Below are positions 1-7,311 of a stretch of DNA of 62,972 nucleotides, piece by piece. The translations under genes were made by a program, and so were the position numbers. Location of the stretch: the NCBI RefSeq assembly GCF_022179065.1, contig NZ_BPQD01000019.1, positions 1-62,972 on the forward strand. The letters are read 5' to 3'. Source of the DNA: Methylobacterium adhaesivum (lineage in GTDB: Bacteria > Pseudomonadota > Alphaproteobacteria > Rhizobiales > Beijerinckiaceae). The notes beneath the pieces were generated by a model that saw nothing but the letters and a program-made list of their open reading frames with translations, made no database searches and had not been told where the DNA came from. The first letter of the stretch is position 1; each line of letters begins with the position of its first letter.

Positions 1-74
1 GGAAGGTCGGCGGCCGAAGCGGCGCCGACGAGGAGGGCCGTCGCCGTGCTGGCGAGGAAGAGGGTCTTGAACAT
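1..74 (-). CDS. N-terminus of a secreted or outer-membrane protein (partial)
   Basis: Only the first 24 codons lie in the window, reading leftward from an ATG at 72-74. The translation starts MFKTLFLASTATALL and continues into a small-residue stretch ending SAADLP. This is a textbook Sec signal peptide with an Ala-X-Ala-like cleavage site before ADLP. That start is common in alphaproteobacterial porins and RopB-like beta-barrels, but the mature protein is outside the window, so the family is a guess. The roughly 290 bases upstream (75-368) hold its promoter region, which is clearly richer in A+T around 120-260. Confidence 0.55.
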   Translation of the reverse strand, partial: MFKTLFLASTATALLVGAASAADL

Positions 75-290
75 GGTGCAGCTGCCGGGAAACGTGTTGC
101 GCACTCTCGGTGCGGTGTGATCTGAAGATAGCAACCCTTGCCCTGGTGCTTCTAGTGTATTTCAGCAACACCCCGATTGGAACGTACACCCGGTGGACAA
201 AGTGGATATTTACTTCTCATTTATTAATTCCACTTCGAGCGAAGCCTCTAACGCGGACCGGGCTATTTGGTTCCATTAAAACAGCCGGCG

Positions 291-333
291 TTGAAAACAC
301 CCTGAGAGGGAGGGCTTCAAACCCGACCCTCAG
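291..333 (-). terminator. Possible terminator after the 369-821 gene
   Basis: On the minus strand, an imperfect hairpin (CTGAGGGTCGGG against CCCTCCCTCTCAG, 302-333) lies just past the stop of the 150-residue gene. It is followed by a short T-rich run (GTGTTTTC). The stem has a bulge, so this is only a plausible intrinsic terminator. Confidence 0.35.
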
Positions 334-368
334 TGGTCCGCCTCCCCTCTGGCACGCCGAGAGAGCCC

Positions 369-821
369 TCACCGGGGCGCGAACAGCGTGATGTTGCTGT
401 TGATCTGATAGGCGGCGGAAGGCGGCGTGTTGACGAACCGCAGGCGAATAGGGCTCTCGCCGAGGATTGCCCCGAAGGCGGGGGTGACGGGGATCGGCAG
501 GCAGCGCGACAGCGCCGCCGTGGCGGCGGCCTCGTAGCGCGCGCGGGCGTCGGCGTCGCCCGTCAGCCGGCGGGCGGTGACGAGGGGTGGGCCGCGCAGG
601 GCGCCGGTTCTATCGAGGCCGAAGCGGAAGGCGATCAACGATCCCTCCGTCCCAGGCGGCACCGACCAGCACGCCGCGAGAGTCGCGCGGAACGCCGCCC
701 AGTCATTGACGGTTGGGGCCGACTGGGCGCGGGCCGGCCCGGACGCGCCCAGACCCGCGAGAAGGGCCCCCGCGATGGCGCCGTTCCTCGCCCGCGCGTG
801 TCGTCGCTCCATGCCCAGCAT
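369..821 (-). CDS. Secreted protein of unknown function (TonB C-terminal-like architecture)
   Basis: The protein has 150 residues. The N-terminus carries basic residues, then a hydrophobic stretch (GAIAGALLAGLGASGP) ending ARAQ, consistent with a signal peptide. The mature part has two cysteines, and a stretch near residue 65 (AFRFGLDRTGALRG) recalls the first strand of TonB C-terminal-like periplasmic domains. A later IRLRFVN segment fits its last strand. No catalytic motif is visible. ATG at 819-821 is used; an in-frame ATG at 810-812 would remove three residues. Family assignment is tentative. Confidence 0.6.
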   Translation of the reverse strand: MLGMERRHARARNGAIAGALLAGLGASGPARAQSAPTVNDWAAFRATLAACWSVPPGTEGSLIAFRFGLDRTGALRGPPLVTARRLTGDADARARYEAAATAALSRCLPIPVTPAFGAILGESPIRLRFVNTPPSAAYQINSNITLFAPR

Positions 822-1020
822 TGTCGATGTCTCTTACAAAGCTCTCGCTCGGCCCTCGCGATTGGAGACTAGGTCGACGGTTACCGGGCGTTTCGTGACG
901 TATTCTGCGCGGATTATGCGCAGCGGTCGCCTGATTTGCGACGGAAATCTTCCAAAAGACACCGCGCACGGCGGGTCGAGGGTCGGCCCGCCGATTCAGG
1001 TTTGCTCGCGGCTACCAGGA

Positions 1021-1536
1021 TCACGCCGGGGGCAGGAGGTCGCCCGGAATCCGCCTCGGATCGCCGTAGAGCGCATCCAGGGCGTCGAGCACCGCCCTGC
1101 TCCAGCGCCCGGTTCCGTCATCGTCGGGGTGGCCCTGCCCGTAATGGGCGGCCCAGAAGTCGATCTCCTCGTCGCCGAGGTGAATCGTCCCGATCCGCTC
1201 GCGGCAGCGCAGGAGGTCGGTGCGCGCCCGCACTTCCACCTCGTCCTCGCGCAGATCGTCCCGCGCCGCCCGCACGGAGACGAGTTGGGTCGCCGAGGAG
1301 AGGGTGGCCCGGTCGAAGGCCAGGACGGCGCCCTGGCGGACATCGCCGGCGGCGGGGGCCTCCGCGCCGTCGTCCCAGCGGTCCTGCATCGCCTGGGCGA
1401 CGCAGGCGGCGTGGGTGCGATCCCGGAAGAAGCGCAGGCTCGGCCGGTCGCCGTCCCCCGTCGGAGCCACGCGGAGCCGGTCGAGTATCCAGGCCTCGAC
1501 AAGATCGGGCACGATGATCGGGTGGTACAGGCGCAT
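1021..1536 (-). CDS. Conserved hypothetical protein downstream of glk
   Basis: This is a 171-residue cytoplasmic-looking protein with no signal peptide or membrane segment. It is acidic and rich in Arg and Asp, and I do not recognise the family. Its ATG lies 6 bases past the glucokinase stop on the same strand, so it is probably the last gene of an otsB-glk transcription unit. Codon use (strong G/C third position) supports coding on this strand. The overlapping long reading frames in other phases read as low-complexity Arg/Pro strings and look like shadows. Confidence 0.65.
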   Translation of the reverse strand: MRLYHPIIVPDLVEAWILDRLRVAPTGDGDRPSLRFFRDRTHAACVAQAMQDRWDDGAEAPAAGDVRQGAVLAFDRATLSSATQLVSVRAARDDLREDEVEVRARTDLLRCRERIGTIHLGDEEIDFWAAHYGQGHPDDDGTGRWSRAVLDALDALYGDPRRIPGDLLPPA

Positions 1537-1542
1537 CCGGGG

Positions 1543-2553
1543 TCAGTCCCCGGCCCAGACCTGCCCGTGATACACGAACACGTCGGGCCGGCTCGCGAGG
1601 GCGGCGAGGCCCGACAGGGCTGGATCGTGGATGGCGATGACGCTGGTGGGGATCGCCTCCATCTGCGTGACGAAGGGCGGCTTGTGCTCGAAGGCGGCGC
1701 GGAAGGCGCCCTTGTGCAGGACGTCGAGGATCCGGGGCGCGATGCCGCCGCCGATATAGACCCCGCCGGTGGCCAGGAAGGTCAAGGCGAGGTCGCCGCA
1801 GACCCGGCCGAGCAGCTTGGCGAAGAGGTCGAGGGCGGCGACGGCATCCGGGTCGGTGCCGTCGAGCCCAGCCTGCGTGACGGCGGCGGGATCGAGCTTC
1901 GGCCCCTCCTCGCCCGTCCGGGCCCGGCGCAGGCCCGCGTGCAGGCGCGACAGGCCGGGGCCGGACAGCAGGGCCTCGACGGTGATCCGGCCCTCGATGC
2001 GCTCGAGATGCGGCCAGAGGGCGTGCTCCGCGGCGTCGCTCGGGCCGAAATCGACGTGGCCGCTCTCCGTCGAAACGATGGCGAGGCGGTCCCCCACCGG
2101 CAGCAGGGCCGCCGCGCCGAACCCCGTGCCGGGGCCCAGCACGAGGCGCGCCCCCTGGTCGCCCTTGATCCCGCCCTCCCGGTGCGGGCCCACCGGTGTC
2201 AGCTCGCCGGGGCTGATCTCCGCCGCTCCCGCCGCCACGGGCACGTAATCGTTGACGATCACCGCCCGCGACAGGCCGAAATCCCGGCCGATCTGCGCGC
2301 CCTCGATCACCCAGTCGGCATTGGTGAGCCGCACGGCGGGGCCATCGACGCGGGCGGCCACGGCCAGGATCGCTGAGCGCGGCGCCGGGCCGCCGCCCGT
2401 GGCGAGGGCCGCCCGAATCGCCGCGCTGGGATCGGGATAACCGGCGGTCTCGACATGGGCGAGGAGGCCGGGCGGCGCGCCCGCCTCGGGCACCAGGGCG
2501 AAGCGGGTATTGGTGCCGCCGATATCGCCGACGAGGACCGGATACTCGAACAT
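1543..2553 (-). CDS. glk: Glucokinase
   Basis: The 336-residue protein matches the bacterial Glk (PF02685) type, which phosphorylates glucose to glucose 6-phosphate with ATP in the cytoplasm. Visible motifs are the N-terminal phosphate loop GDIGGTNTRFAL (residues 9-20), a central STESGHVDFGP that resembles the Glk sugar-site region, the glycine-rich GPGTGFGAAAL, and a C-terminal VYIGGGIAPRI. Length is typical. It lies 60 bases downstream of the trehalose-phosphatase gene on the same strand. This suggests a unit in which glucose released from trehalose turnover is recaptured. Confidence 0.93.
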   Translation of the reverse strand: MFEYPVLVGDIGGTNTRFALVPEAGAPPGLLAHVETAGYPDPSAAIRAALATGGGPAPRSAILAVAARVDGPAVRLTNADWVIEGAQIGRDFGLSRAVIVNDYVPVAAGAAEISPGELTPVGPHREGGIKGDQGARLVLGPGTGFGAAALLPVGDRLAIVSTESGHVDFGPSDAAEHALWPHLERIEGRITVEALLSGPGLSRLHAGLRRARTGEEGPKLDPAAVTQAGLDGTDPDAVAALDLFAKLLGRVCGDLALTFLATGGVYIGGGIAPRILDVLHKGAFRAAFEHKPPFVTQMEAIPTSVIAIHDPALSGLAALASRPDVFVYHGQVWAGD

Positions 2554-2613
2554 GGGGGCGCCATCTCCCTGCGCTTGAAAGAGCCGGCTCTCCCGGCGGG
2601 CGGTCGTGGGCCG

Positions 2614-3381
2614 TCAGGCCGGCGGCAGGGCGCCGAGGTCGATGGGCGCCCCGTCGGCCCAGGCGTAGAGCAGGCGGCGCACGTCCTCCGGGTCGCTCAG
2701 GCGCCGGGTGGCGATGGTCTCGGCGCCGCCGATGCGGACGCTGACACCGCCGGTCTCGTTGACGACGGCAAAGGCCTTCTCGTCGGTGAGGTCGTCGCCG
2801 AGGAAGACCGCCCGGCGGCCGGCATAGGGCGGGGCCTGCGCGAAGGCCCGGATGGCATGGCCCTTGGTGGCCGAGGCCGGCACGATCTCGCCCACCGCCT
2901 TGCCGAGCTGGAGCCGGTAGGCCGCGCCGAGGGCGGCCGCCGCCGCCTTGACCGCCTCCTCGGCGCGGAGGGCATCGGCCGGGGTGGCGAGGCGCCAGTG
3001 CACGGCCACGGAGGCGCCCTTGTCCTCGATGAGTACGGCATCGAGCCCGGCCACCGCCGTCGTCAGGCCGGCGATGCGGGCGCGCAGGTCGGGATGATCC
3101 GCGGCGCCCCCGCCGCTCACCACGCCGTCGACCCGACGCTCGACGCCGTGCAGGCCGGCGATGTCGAACCGGGCGGGCGCGAGGAAATCGTCGATCACCC
3201 CGATGGGCCGGCCGGTGACGATGGCGAGCGCCCCGCCCAGGCGGGCGCGCAGGCGCTCCAGGGCACCCGGCAGCGCCGGATCGACCCGGACCTGATCCGG
3301 CCGGGGCGCGATCTCCACCAGGGTGCCGTCGAAGTCGAGGTAGAGGGCGAAGTCGGTCGGCTCGGTCACGCTTTCGGTCAC
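2614..3381 (-). CDS. otsB: Trehalose-6-phosphate phosphatase
   Basis: The 255-residue protein is a HAD-superfamily phosphatase of the OtsB type, which removes phosphate from trehalose 6-phosphate. Motif I is LYLDFDGTLVEI (residues 13-24) with both catalytic Asp residues. IVTGRPIGVIDDFL, AGLHGVERR and EDKGASVAVHWR follow, and motif IV is FLGDDLTDEKAF. The start is a GTG (3379-3381) preceded by a good GGAGGG ribosome site. The synthase OtsA is not in the window. The gene is followed by glk on the same strand. Confidence 0.93.
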   Translation of the reverse strand: MTESVTEPTDFALYLDFDGTLVEIAPRPDQVRVDPALPGALERLRARLGGALAIVTGRPIGVIDDFLAPARFDIAGLHGVERRVDGVVSGGGAADHPDLRARIAGLTTAVAGLDAVLIEDKGASVAVHWRLATPADALRAEEAVKAAAAALGAAYRLQLGKAVGEIVPASATKGHAIRAFAQAPPYAGRRAVFLGDDLTDEKAFAVVNETGGVSVRIGGAETIATRRLSDPEDVRRLLYAWADGAPIDLGALPPA

Positions 3382-3506
3382 GCCAGGCGTCCCTCCATCC
3401 CAGTTGGGCCTGCGCTAGCATGACGCGCGCCAGGGGAAAACGGGGCGTAGCCCATGCCCGTGCCCTATCTCGTGCGCTTGACGCCAACGCGAGGAGCGCG
3501 CCGCGC

Positions 3507-4001
3507 ATGTGGCCAGACCCCATTCCGCCCGGTCCCGACGAGGAGAGCGTCTGGGCCTATCCCCGCCCGCCCCGCTTGGAGCGCGTCGCCCTGCGGCTGC
3601 GGGTGGTATTCGGCGGCGTGACCGTCGCCGACACGGTGGCGGGCTGGCGCGTCCTCGAGACCAGCCATCCGCCGACCTACTACTTTCCGCCGGCCGACGT
3701 TCTCCCGGACGTTCTCGGCCCCCCGCGCCGGGCGGGCGTATGCGAATGGAAGGGGCGCGCCGTGCTCCACGACGTCTCGGCCGGCGGCCGCCGGGCCGAG
3801 GGGGCGGCCTGGGCCTATCCCGATCCGACGCCGGATTTTCGGGCCCTCGCCGGGTATCTCGCCTTCTACGCCGGGCCGATGGACGCCTGCTTCGTGGGCG
3901 ACGCCCGCGCCGAGCCGCAGCCCGGCGGGTTCTACGGCGGCTGGATCACGCCCGGTGTCGTCGGCCCGTTCAAGGGTGGTCCCGGCTCCATGGGCTGGTA
4001 G
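3507..4001 (+). CDS. DUF427 domain protein
   Basis: The 164-residue protein carries the DUF427 (PF04248) signature. RLRVVFGGVTVADTVAGWRV leads the domain, followed by PTYYFPPADV, a CEWKG block, and a C-terminal YLAFYAGPMDACFVGD. These are small beta-rich proteins of unknown biochemical role, often single-copy in high-G+C bacteria. The start was set at the ATG at 3507 because the domain begins soon after it. The extra upstream codons in frame are basic and low-complexity. It is divergent from otsB. Confidence 0.85.
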   Translation: MWPDPIPPGPDEESVWAYPRPPRLERVALRLRVVFGGVTVADTVAGWRVLETSHPPTYYFPPADVLPDVLGPPRRAGVCEWKGRAVLHDVSAGGRRAEGAAWAYPDPTPDFRALAGYLAFYAGPMDACFVGDARAEPQPGGFYGGWITPGVVGPFKGGPGSMGW

Positions 4002-4163
4002 ATGGACCGGTACGGCGCGGGTTTGCGTCTCCGCCTCGCCCCGCTACATGCCGTCGAGGCTCGAGAGTGCCTCACAAAACGCCCGATCACGGCCGGCTCC
4101 CGTTCTGAGCGCGCCAGCGCAGCAGGCGTTGTGTGAGAGACACTGAGATGACGGAGTTTGGGC

Positions 4164-5390
4164 ATGCAGGGTGGGATCGACGTCGAGCCGCGGGCGGTGG
4201 GTTTGTGCCCCGAGCGCCTCGGGCGCATCGACGGCTGGATGGAGCGCCTGGTGGCCGACGGCCGCCTCGCCGGCCTCTCGGTGATGGTCGCGCGGGCAGG
4301 CAGGACCGCGTATTTCCGCGGCCACGGCCTCGCCGACATCGCCCGGCAAAAGCCGTTCGCGCCCGATACCATCGCGCGCATCTACTCGATGACGAAGCCT
4401 CTGACCTCCGTCGCCGTGATGATGCTCTACGAGGAGGGCCGCTTCCAGCTCGACGACCCCATCACCCGCTTCCTGCCGGAATTCTCCGACATGCGGGTGC
4501 TCACCGGCGGCAACCGGGTGAAGTTCGAGAGCGAGCCGGCCCGGCGCCTCATCACCATCCGGGACCTCCTCACCCATACGTCCGGCCTCACCTACGGCTT
4601 CATGGAGGCGACCCTCGTCGATGCCCTCTATCGCCAGAACGGTATCGATTTCGGCGAGGCCCAGACCGAAAGCCTCGCCGCCGTGGTGGAGCGCCTCGCG
4701 CGCCAGCCGCTGCTCGCCCAGCCGGGCAACGAGTGGAACTACAGCGTCGCCACCGACGTCCTCGGACACCTCGTCGCCGTCGTGTCGGGCCAGGACTTCG
4801 CGGATTTCATGCGGGACCGCATCCTCGCGCCGCTGGGCATGGTCGATACGGACTTCTTCGTTCCCCCGGAGAAGATCGAGCGGTTCGCGGCCAATTACAG
4901 CCTGTTCCGCGAGCGCAGCCTGAAGCTCTACGACGATTGCGTCGGCAGCCGGTTCGCACGTCCGCCCGCAGTGGCCTCGGGCGGCGGCGGCCTCGTCTCC
5001 ACGGCGGGGGACTACATGCGCTTCTGCCGCTTCCTCCTCGGGCGCGGCGCCCTCGACGGCGTGCGGCTGCTCGGCCGCAAGACCGTCGATCTCATGCTCA
5101 CGAACCACCTCGACGGCGACCTCGCGGCCATGGGCCAGCCGCGCTTTTCCGAGACGGCCTATACGGGCATCGGGTTCGGGCTCGGCTTCTCGGTGATGCT
5201 CGATCCGGCCCGCGCCCAGATCGTCGGCACGCCGGGCGAGGCCGCCTGGGGCGGGCTCGCCAGCACCGCCTTCTGGGTCGATCCGGCCGAAGACCTCGCC
5301 GTTGTGCTGCTCGCCCAGCTCATCCCGTCCTCGGCCCTGCCGATCCGCCGCGAGTTGCGGGTGCTGACCTACGCCGCCCTCGTGGATTGA
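4164..5390 (+). CDS. Serine beta-lactamase/esterase-like hydrolase (class C fold)
   Basis: The 408-residue protein is of the beta-lactamase (PF00144) family, which contains esterases, carboxypeptidases and beta-lactamases acting through a Ser-x-x-Lys nucleophile. The nucleophile motif is SMTKPLTSVAVMMLYEEG, followed by the usual DDPITRFLPEF and DLLTHTSGLTYGF. The second motif reads YSVATDVLG, in place of Tyr-x-Asn. No signal peptide is evident, so it is likely a cytoplasmic esterase rather than a resistance enzyme. The ATG at 4164 has a GGAG seven bases upstream. The substrate is unknown. Confidence 0.88.
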   Translation: MQGGIDVEPRAVGLCPERLGRIDGWMERLVADGRLAGLSVMVARAGRTAYFRGHGLADIARQKPFAPDTIARIYSMTKPLTSVAVMMLYEEGRFQLDDPITRFLPEFSDMRVLTGGNRVKFESEPARRLITIRDLLTHTSGLTYGFMEATLVDALYRQNGIDFGEAQTESLAAVVERLARQPLLAQPGNEWNYSVATDVLGHLVAVVSGQDFADFMRDRILAPLGMVDTDFFVPPEKIERFAANYSLFRERSLKLYDDCVGSRFARPPAVASGGGGLVSTAGDYMRFCRFLLGRGALDGVRLLGRKTVDLMLTNHLDGDLAAMGQPRFSETAYTGIGFGLGFSVMLDPARAQIVGTPGEAAWGGLASTAFWVDPAEDLAVVLLAQLIPSSALPIRRELRVLTYAALVD

Positions 5391-5422
5391 GAGGGCGCTG
5401 CGAAGGGGCCGCCGACACGAAG

Positions 5423-5451
5423 AAGCCGGCCCCGCGTGGCGAGGCCGGCTT
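5423..5451. terminator. Hairpin between convergent genes
   Basis: A 9-bp perfect inverted repeat, AAGCCGGCC (5423-5431) and GGCCGGCTT (5443-5451), has an 11-base loop. It sits between the hydrolase gene and the convergent DUF2147 gene. It could stop transcription from both sides, although the T-tracts are only two bases long. Confidence 0.5.
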
Positions 5452-5482
5452 GGTTCGACGTCGATTGCGGACCGCGCGTGGC

Positions 5483-6082
5483 TTATTCAGCGGCGGGGGC
5501 CGCCGCCGGCTTGTCTGCGCCGGGCTTGGCCCCGGCCGGCTTGGCGGGGGCGGCCTTCGGGGTCCATTCGGGGTCGGAGCGGGGGCCGCCGGGCTGGTTC
5601 GTCGCGGCCGTGAGCTGGCCCGGGGCGACGTCGGTGACCTTGCTCCAGGTCTGCGATCCGCACAGGAAGCCGAGCATGCAGCCGCGCACGGACAGTTCCG
5701 TGGGCTGCTCGCTCCACATGGTCACGTCGTAGAACTTGCCCTCGTCGGCATTGTAGATCTTGCCGGCGTAGCGGGCATCGGCATCGGGCTTCAGGCCCAT
5801 GATGAGCTGGTGGCCGAGCGACGGACGCGCCTGCTTCTTCGGATCGGGGTTCTTGAAGTCGACCCGGGGCTGGCCCTTGTCGTTCAGCGGCACCTTCAGC
5901 CAAACGACGTAGCCGCACAGATTGGTGTTCTGCGGCCCGCACTTCTCGACACGGATGCGCGCGCGGCCATCCTCCGTCAGGTAGGTCCCGGTCGCATCGT
6001 TGGGCGTGGCCGCCTGGGCGAGGCCGGGCAGCGCGGCCAGGGTGAGGCCCGCGAGCGCGGCAACGGTCGAACGGTCGATCAT
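5483..6082 (-). CDS. Secreted DUF2147 protein
   Basis: The 199-residue protein starts with a signal peptide (STVAALAGLTLAALPGLAQA, cleavage near residue 24). The DUF2147 (PF09917) domain follows: GTYLTEDGRARIRVEKCG, LCGYVVWL, a LGHQLIMGL block, GKIYNADEGKFYDVTM and the closing LSVRGCMLGFLCGSQTW. Family members are small periplasmic beta-barrel-like proteins without a proven enzyme activity. The last 45 residues are a Pro/Ala/Lys tail (KPAGAKPGADKPAAAPAAE), probably a disordered periplasmic extension. The four Cys residues could form disulfides. Confidence 0.85.
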   Translation of the reverse strand: MIDRSTVAALAGLTLAALPGLAQAATPNDATGTYLTEDGRARIRVEKCGPQNTNLCGYVVWLKVPLNDKGQPRVDFKNPDPKKQARPSLGHQLIMGLKPDADARYAGKIYNADEGKFYDVTMWSEQPTELSVRGCMLGFLCGSQTWSKVTDVAPGQLTAATNQPGGPRSDPEWTPKAAPAKPAGAKPGADKPAAAPAAE

Positions 6083-6413
6083 GTCTCAGGCATCCTCAAT
6101 ACAAACTGCCGGCGCCGCGCCGTTCCGCCGGGGGCGCTTCGCGGAGCACCGCCGGGCCGCACGGGGCCATCACCCCGTGTCGTGATGGCCCGCCATCGGA
6201 TGCGAAGGTGACCGGATCATGACCAGTCGCCAGAAACCGGCCTCCCCGGGGGACGCTGCGTCGGTGCGGCGGCCCGGAACGCGAAAAGCCGGTGCGCAGG
6301 CACCGGCTTCTCGATCCATGGAATGGGCGCGCTGCGCGTCTTTCGCGACACGTCCGTTGGTCCGCCGGGCTCGCAGCGCGCACCGGCCGGACCGGGTATG
6401 CCGCGAGACCCCC
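6083..6413. other. Intergenic region with two inverted repeats
   Basis: About 330 bases separate the DUF2147 gene from the 68-residue gene on the same strand, and no credible gene was seen. One perfect 8-bp inverted repeat (GCCATCAC at 6166-6173, GTGATGGC at 6182-6189) lies in the upstream part of the DUF2147 gene and could be an operator. A second hairpin near 6286-6309 is listed separately as a terminator. Confidence 0.5.
6282..6309 (-). terminator. Intrinsic terminator after the 68-residue gene
   Basis: AAGCCGGTG (6286-6294) and CACCGGCTT (6301-6309) form a perfect 9-bp stem with a 6-base loop. Read on the minus strand, it is followed by TTTTCGC. It lies about 105 bases past the stop of the 6414-6620 gene. 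Confidence 0.65.
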
Positions 6414-6620
6414 TTACTCGGCGGCGGTCATCTCGGTGGTGAAGTGGCCGCACCAATCCTTGGAGGCCACCACCGGCCACAGGCCCGGAGACTTCGGCTC
6501 GGGCTGGCTCACGGGCGGGTTGAAGCGGCACAGTCCCTCGTCGCCGGACGCGGTGCCGCCGTTGATCTTGTGGTCGTCGAAGAAGCGGCAGCTCTCGCAG
6601 GCAACGGTGCTGGTGGTCAT
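6414..6620 (-). CDS. Small cysteine-containing protein, possible metal binding
   Basis: The 68-residue protein has four cysteines: an N-terminal CESC (C8, C11), then C31 in GLCRFNPP and C57 in DWCGHF. The CxxC plus two lone Cys, each followed by an aromatic residue two positions on, suggests a small zinc- or iron-sulfur-binding fold. I do not recognise a named family. Its own terminator lies downstream, and the A/T-rich stretch just upstream of the ATG (6660-6690) could be its promoter. It is transcribed as a single gene. Confidence 0.75.
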   Translation of the reverse strand: MTTSTVACESCRFFDDHKINGGTASGDEGLCRFNPPVSQPEPKSPGLWPVVASKDWCGHFTTEMTAAE

Positions 6621-6811
6621 GGGTGTCTCCAGGTCGGTGGGCAGGTTCGCTGCCCGTGCCGTTCTTAATTAGAATAACTCCAATCAGGCGTCAAGCCGGT
6701 GCGTTTGCCGAGCCGCGTCTGGTGTTGCGGCGATACCGCTTCCAAAAGCTTCCTGCGTCCCGCCCGCCGCCTCGCGTTGACCGGGAGCCCGTTCACGGCC
6801 TAGCTTCGACG

Positions 6812-6982
6812 GGACGGTTCCTCCCCGGAGGATCAAAAGGGAACGCGGTGAGGGTTCATGCCCGAGGCCGCGGCTGCCCCCGCAACTGTAAGCGGCGAGC
6901 CCATCATCAACACGTCACTGGGTCTTCGGATCTGGGAAGACGATGAGAGGGCGGTGACCCGCGAGCCAGGAGACCTGCCGTC
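6812..6982 (+). promoter_or_regulatory. Cobalamin (B12) riboswitch
   Basis: The aptamer carries the conserved elements in order: AAAAGGGAACGCGGTGAGG (6835-6853), then GCTGCCCCCGCAACTGTAAG (from 6873), and the closing B12 box GAGCCAGGAGACCTGCCG (6963-6980). These match the AdoCbl-riboswitch consensus closely. Adenosylcobalamin binding usually lowers expression of the downstream gene. Here the next gene is a TonB-dependent receptor whose ATG is about 330 bases further on, an unusually long interval. I saw no intrinsic terminator with a T-tract in that interval, so the expression platform is not obvious. Confidence 0.93.
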
Positions 6983-7036
6983 AGTCGTGGTCACACGCGA
7001 AACGCATCGGGCGGGGTGTCCTGGTGGGTGTCGAGG

Positions 7037-7055
7037 CGTTCGCGTGTCGCGAACG
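7037..7055 (+). promoter_or_regulatory. Stem-loop between riboswitch and receptor gene
   Basis: CGTTCGC (7037-7043) and GCGAACG (7049-7055) form a perfect 7-bp stem with a GTGTC loop, about 55 bases after the B12 box. No T-run follows. It may be part of the riboswitch expression platform or simply a leader hairpin. Confidence 0.4.
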
Positions 7056-7226
7056 GATCGGCCCTGTTCGCGGTGACGTGCCACATCGCGCTGTCGCGCG
7101 CCCGCCGTCTCCGCATGTGCCTGCTCCTGCCATCGCCTCGACCGCTCGCCCCCGGGAAACACGTGCCGCTTCAAAGCGGCCGTCGAATTCCTGTGTCGCG
7201 GCGTAAGCGGGCCGAGGCGGAGCAAG

Positions 7227-7251
7227 GCGATTGTTATATTATAACATTCGC
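7227..7251 (+). promoter_or_regulatory. Zur-like palindromic operator upstream of the TonB receptor
   Basis: The core TGTTATATTATAACA (7232-7246) is a perfect palindrome around a central T. The flanks GCGA (7227-7230) and TCGC (7248-7251) continue the symmetry, with one mismatched pair between. The core matches the proteobacterial Zur (zinc uptake regulator) box type, in which TGTTATA and TATAACA half-sites face each other. It sits 60 bases upstream of the receptor ATG in very A/T-rich DNA that could hold a second promoter. Zur binding is inferred, not shown. Confidence 0.6.
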
Positions 7252-7311
7252 TTTAGGTGTCGCGGAGACGTCGTTGCGAACGGCGCGCGCCCTTGGATCG
7301 TCTCCCATCGC

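Noticed and set aside
577-2376. Long plus-strand open frame of 599 codons
   Set aside because: It runs opposite to the clear otsB-glk side genes, has no recognisable domain and reads as Arg/Gly/Asp-rich low-complexity sequence, typical of antisense frames in high-G+C DNA.
1118-3523. 801-codon minus-strand frame
   Set aside because: It spans glk and otsB in another phase and is Arg/Pro/Gly repeats without motifs.
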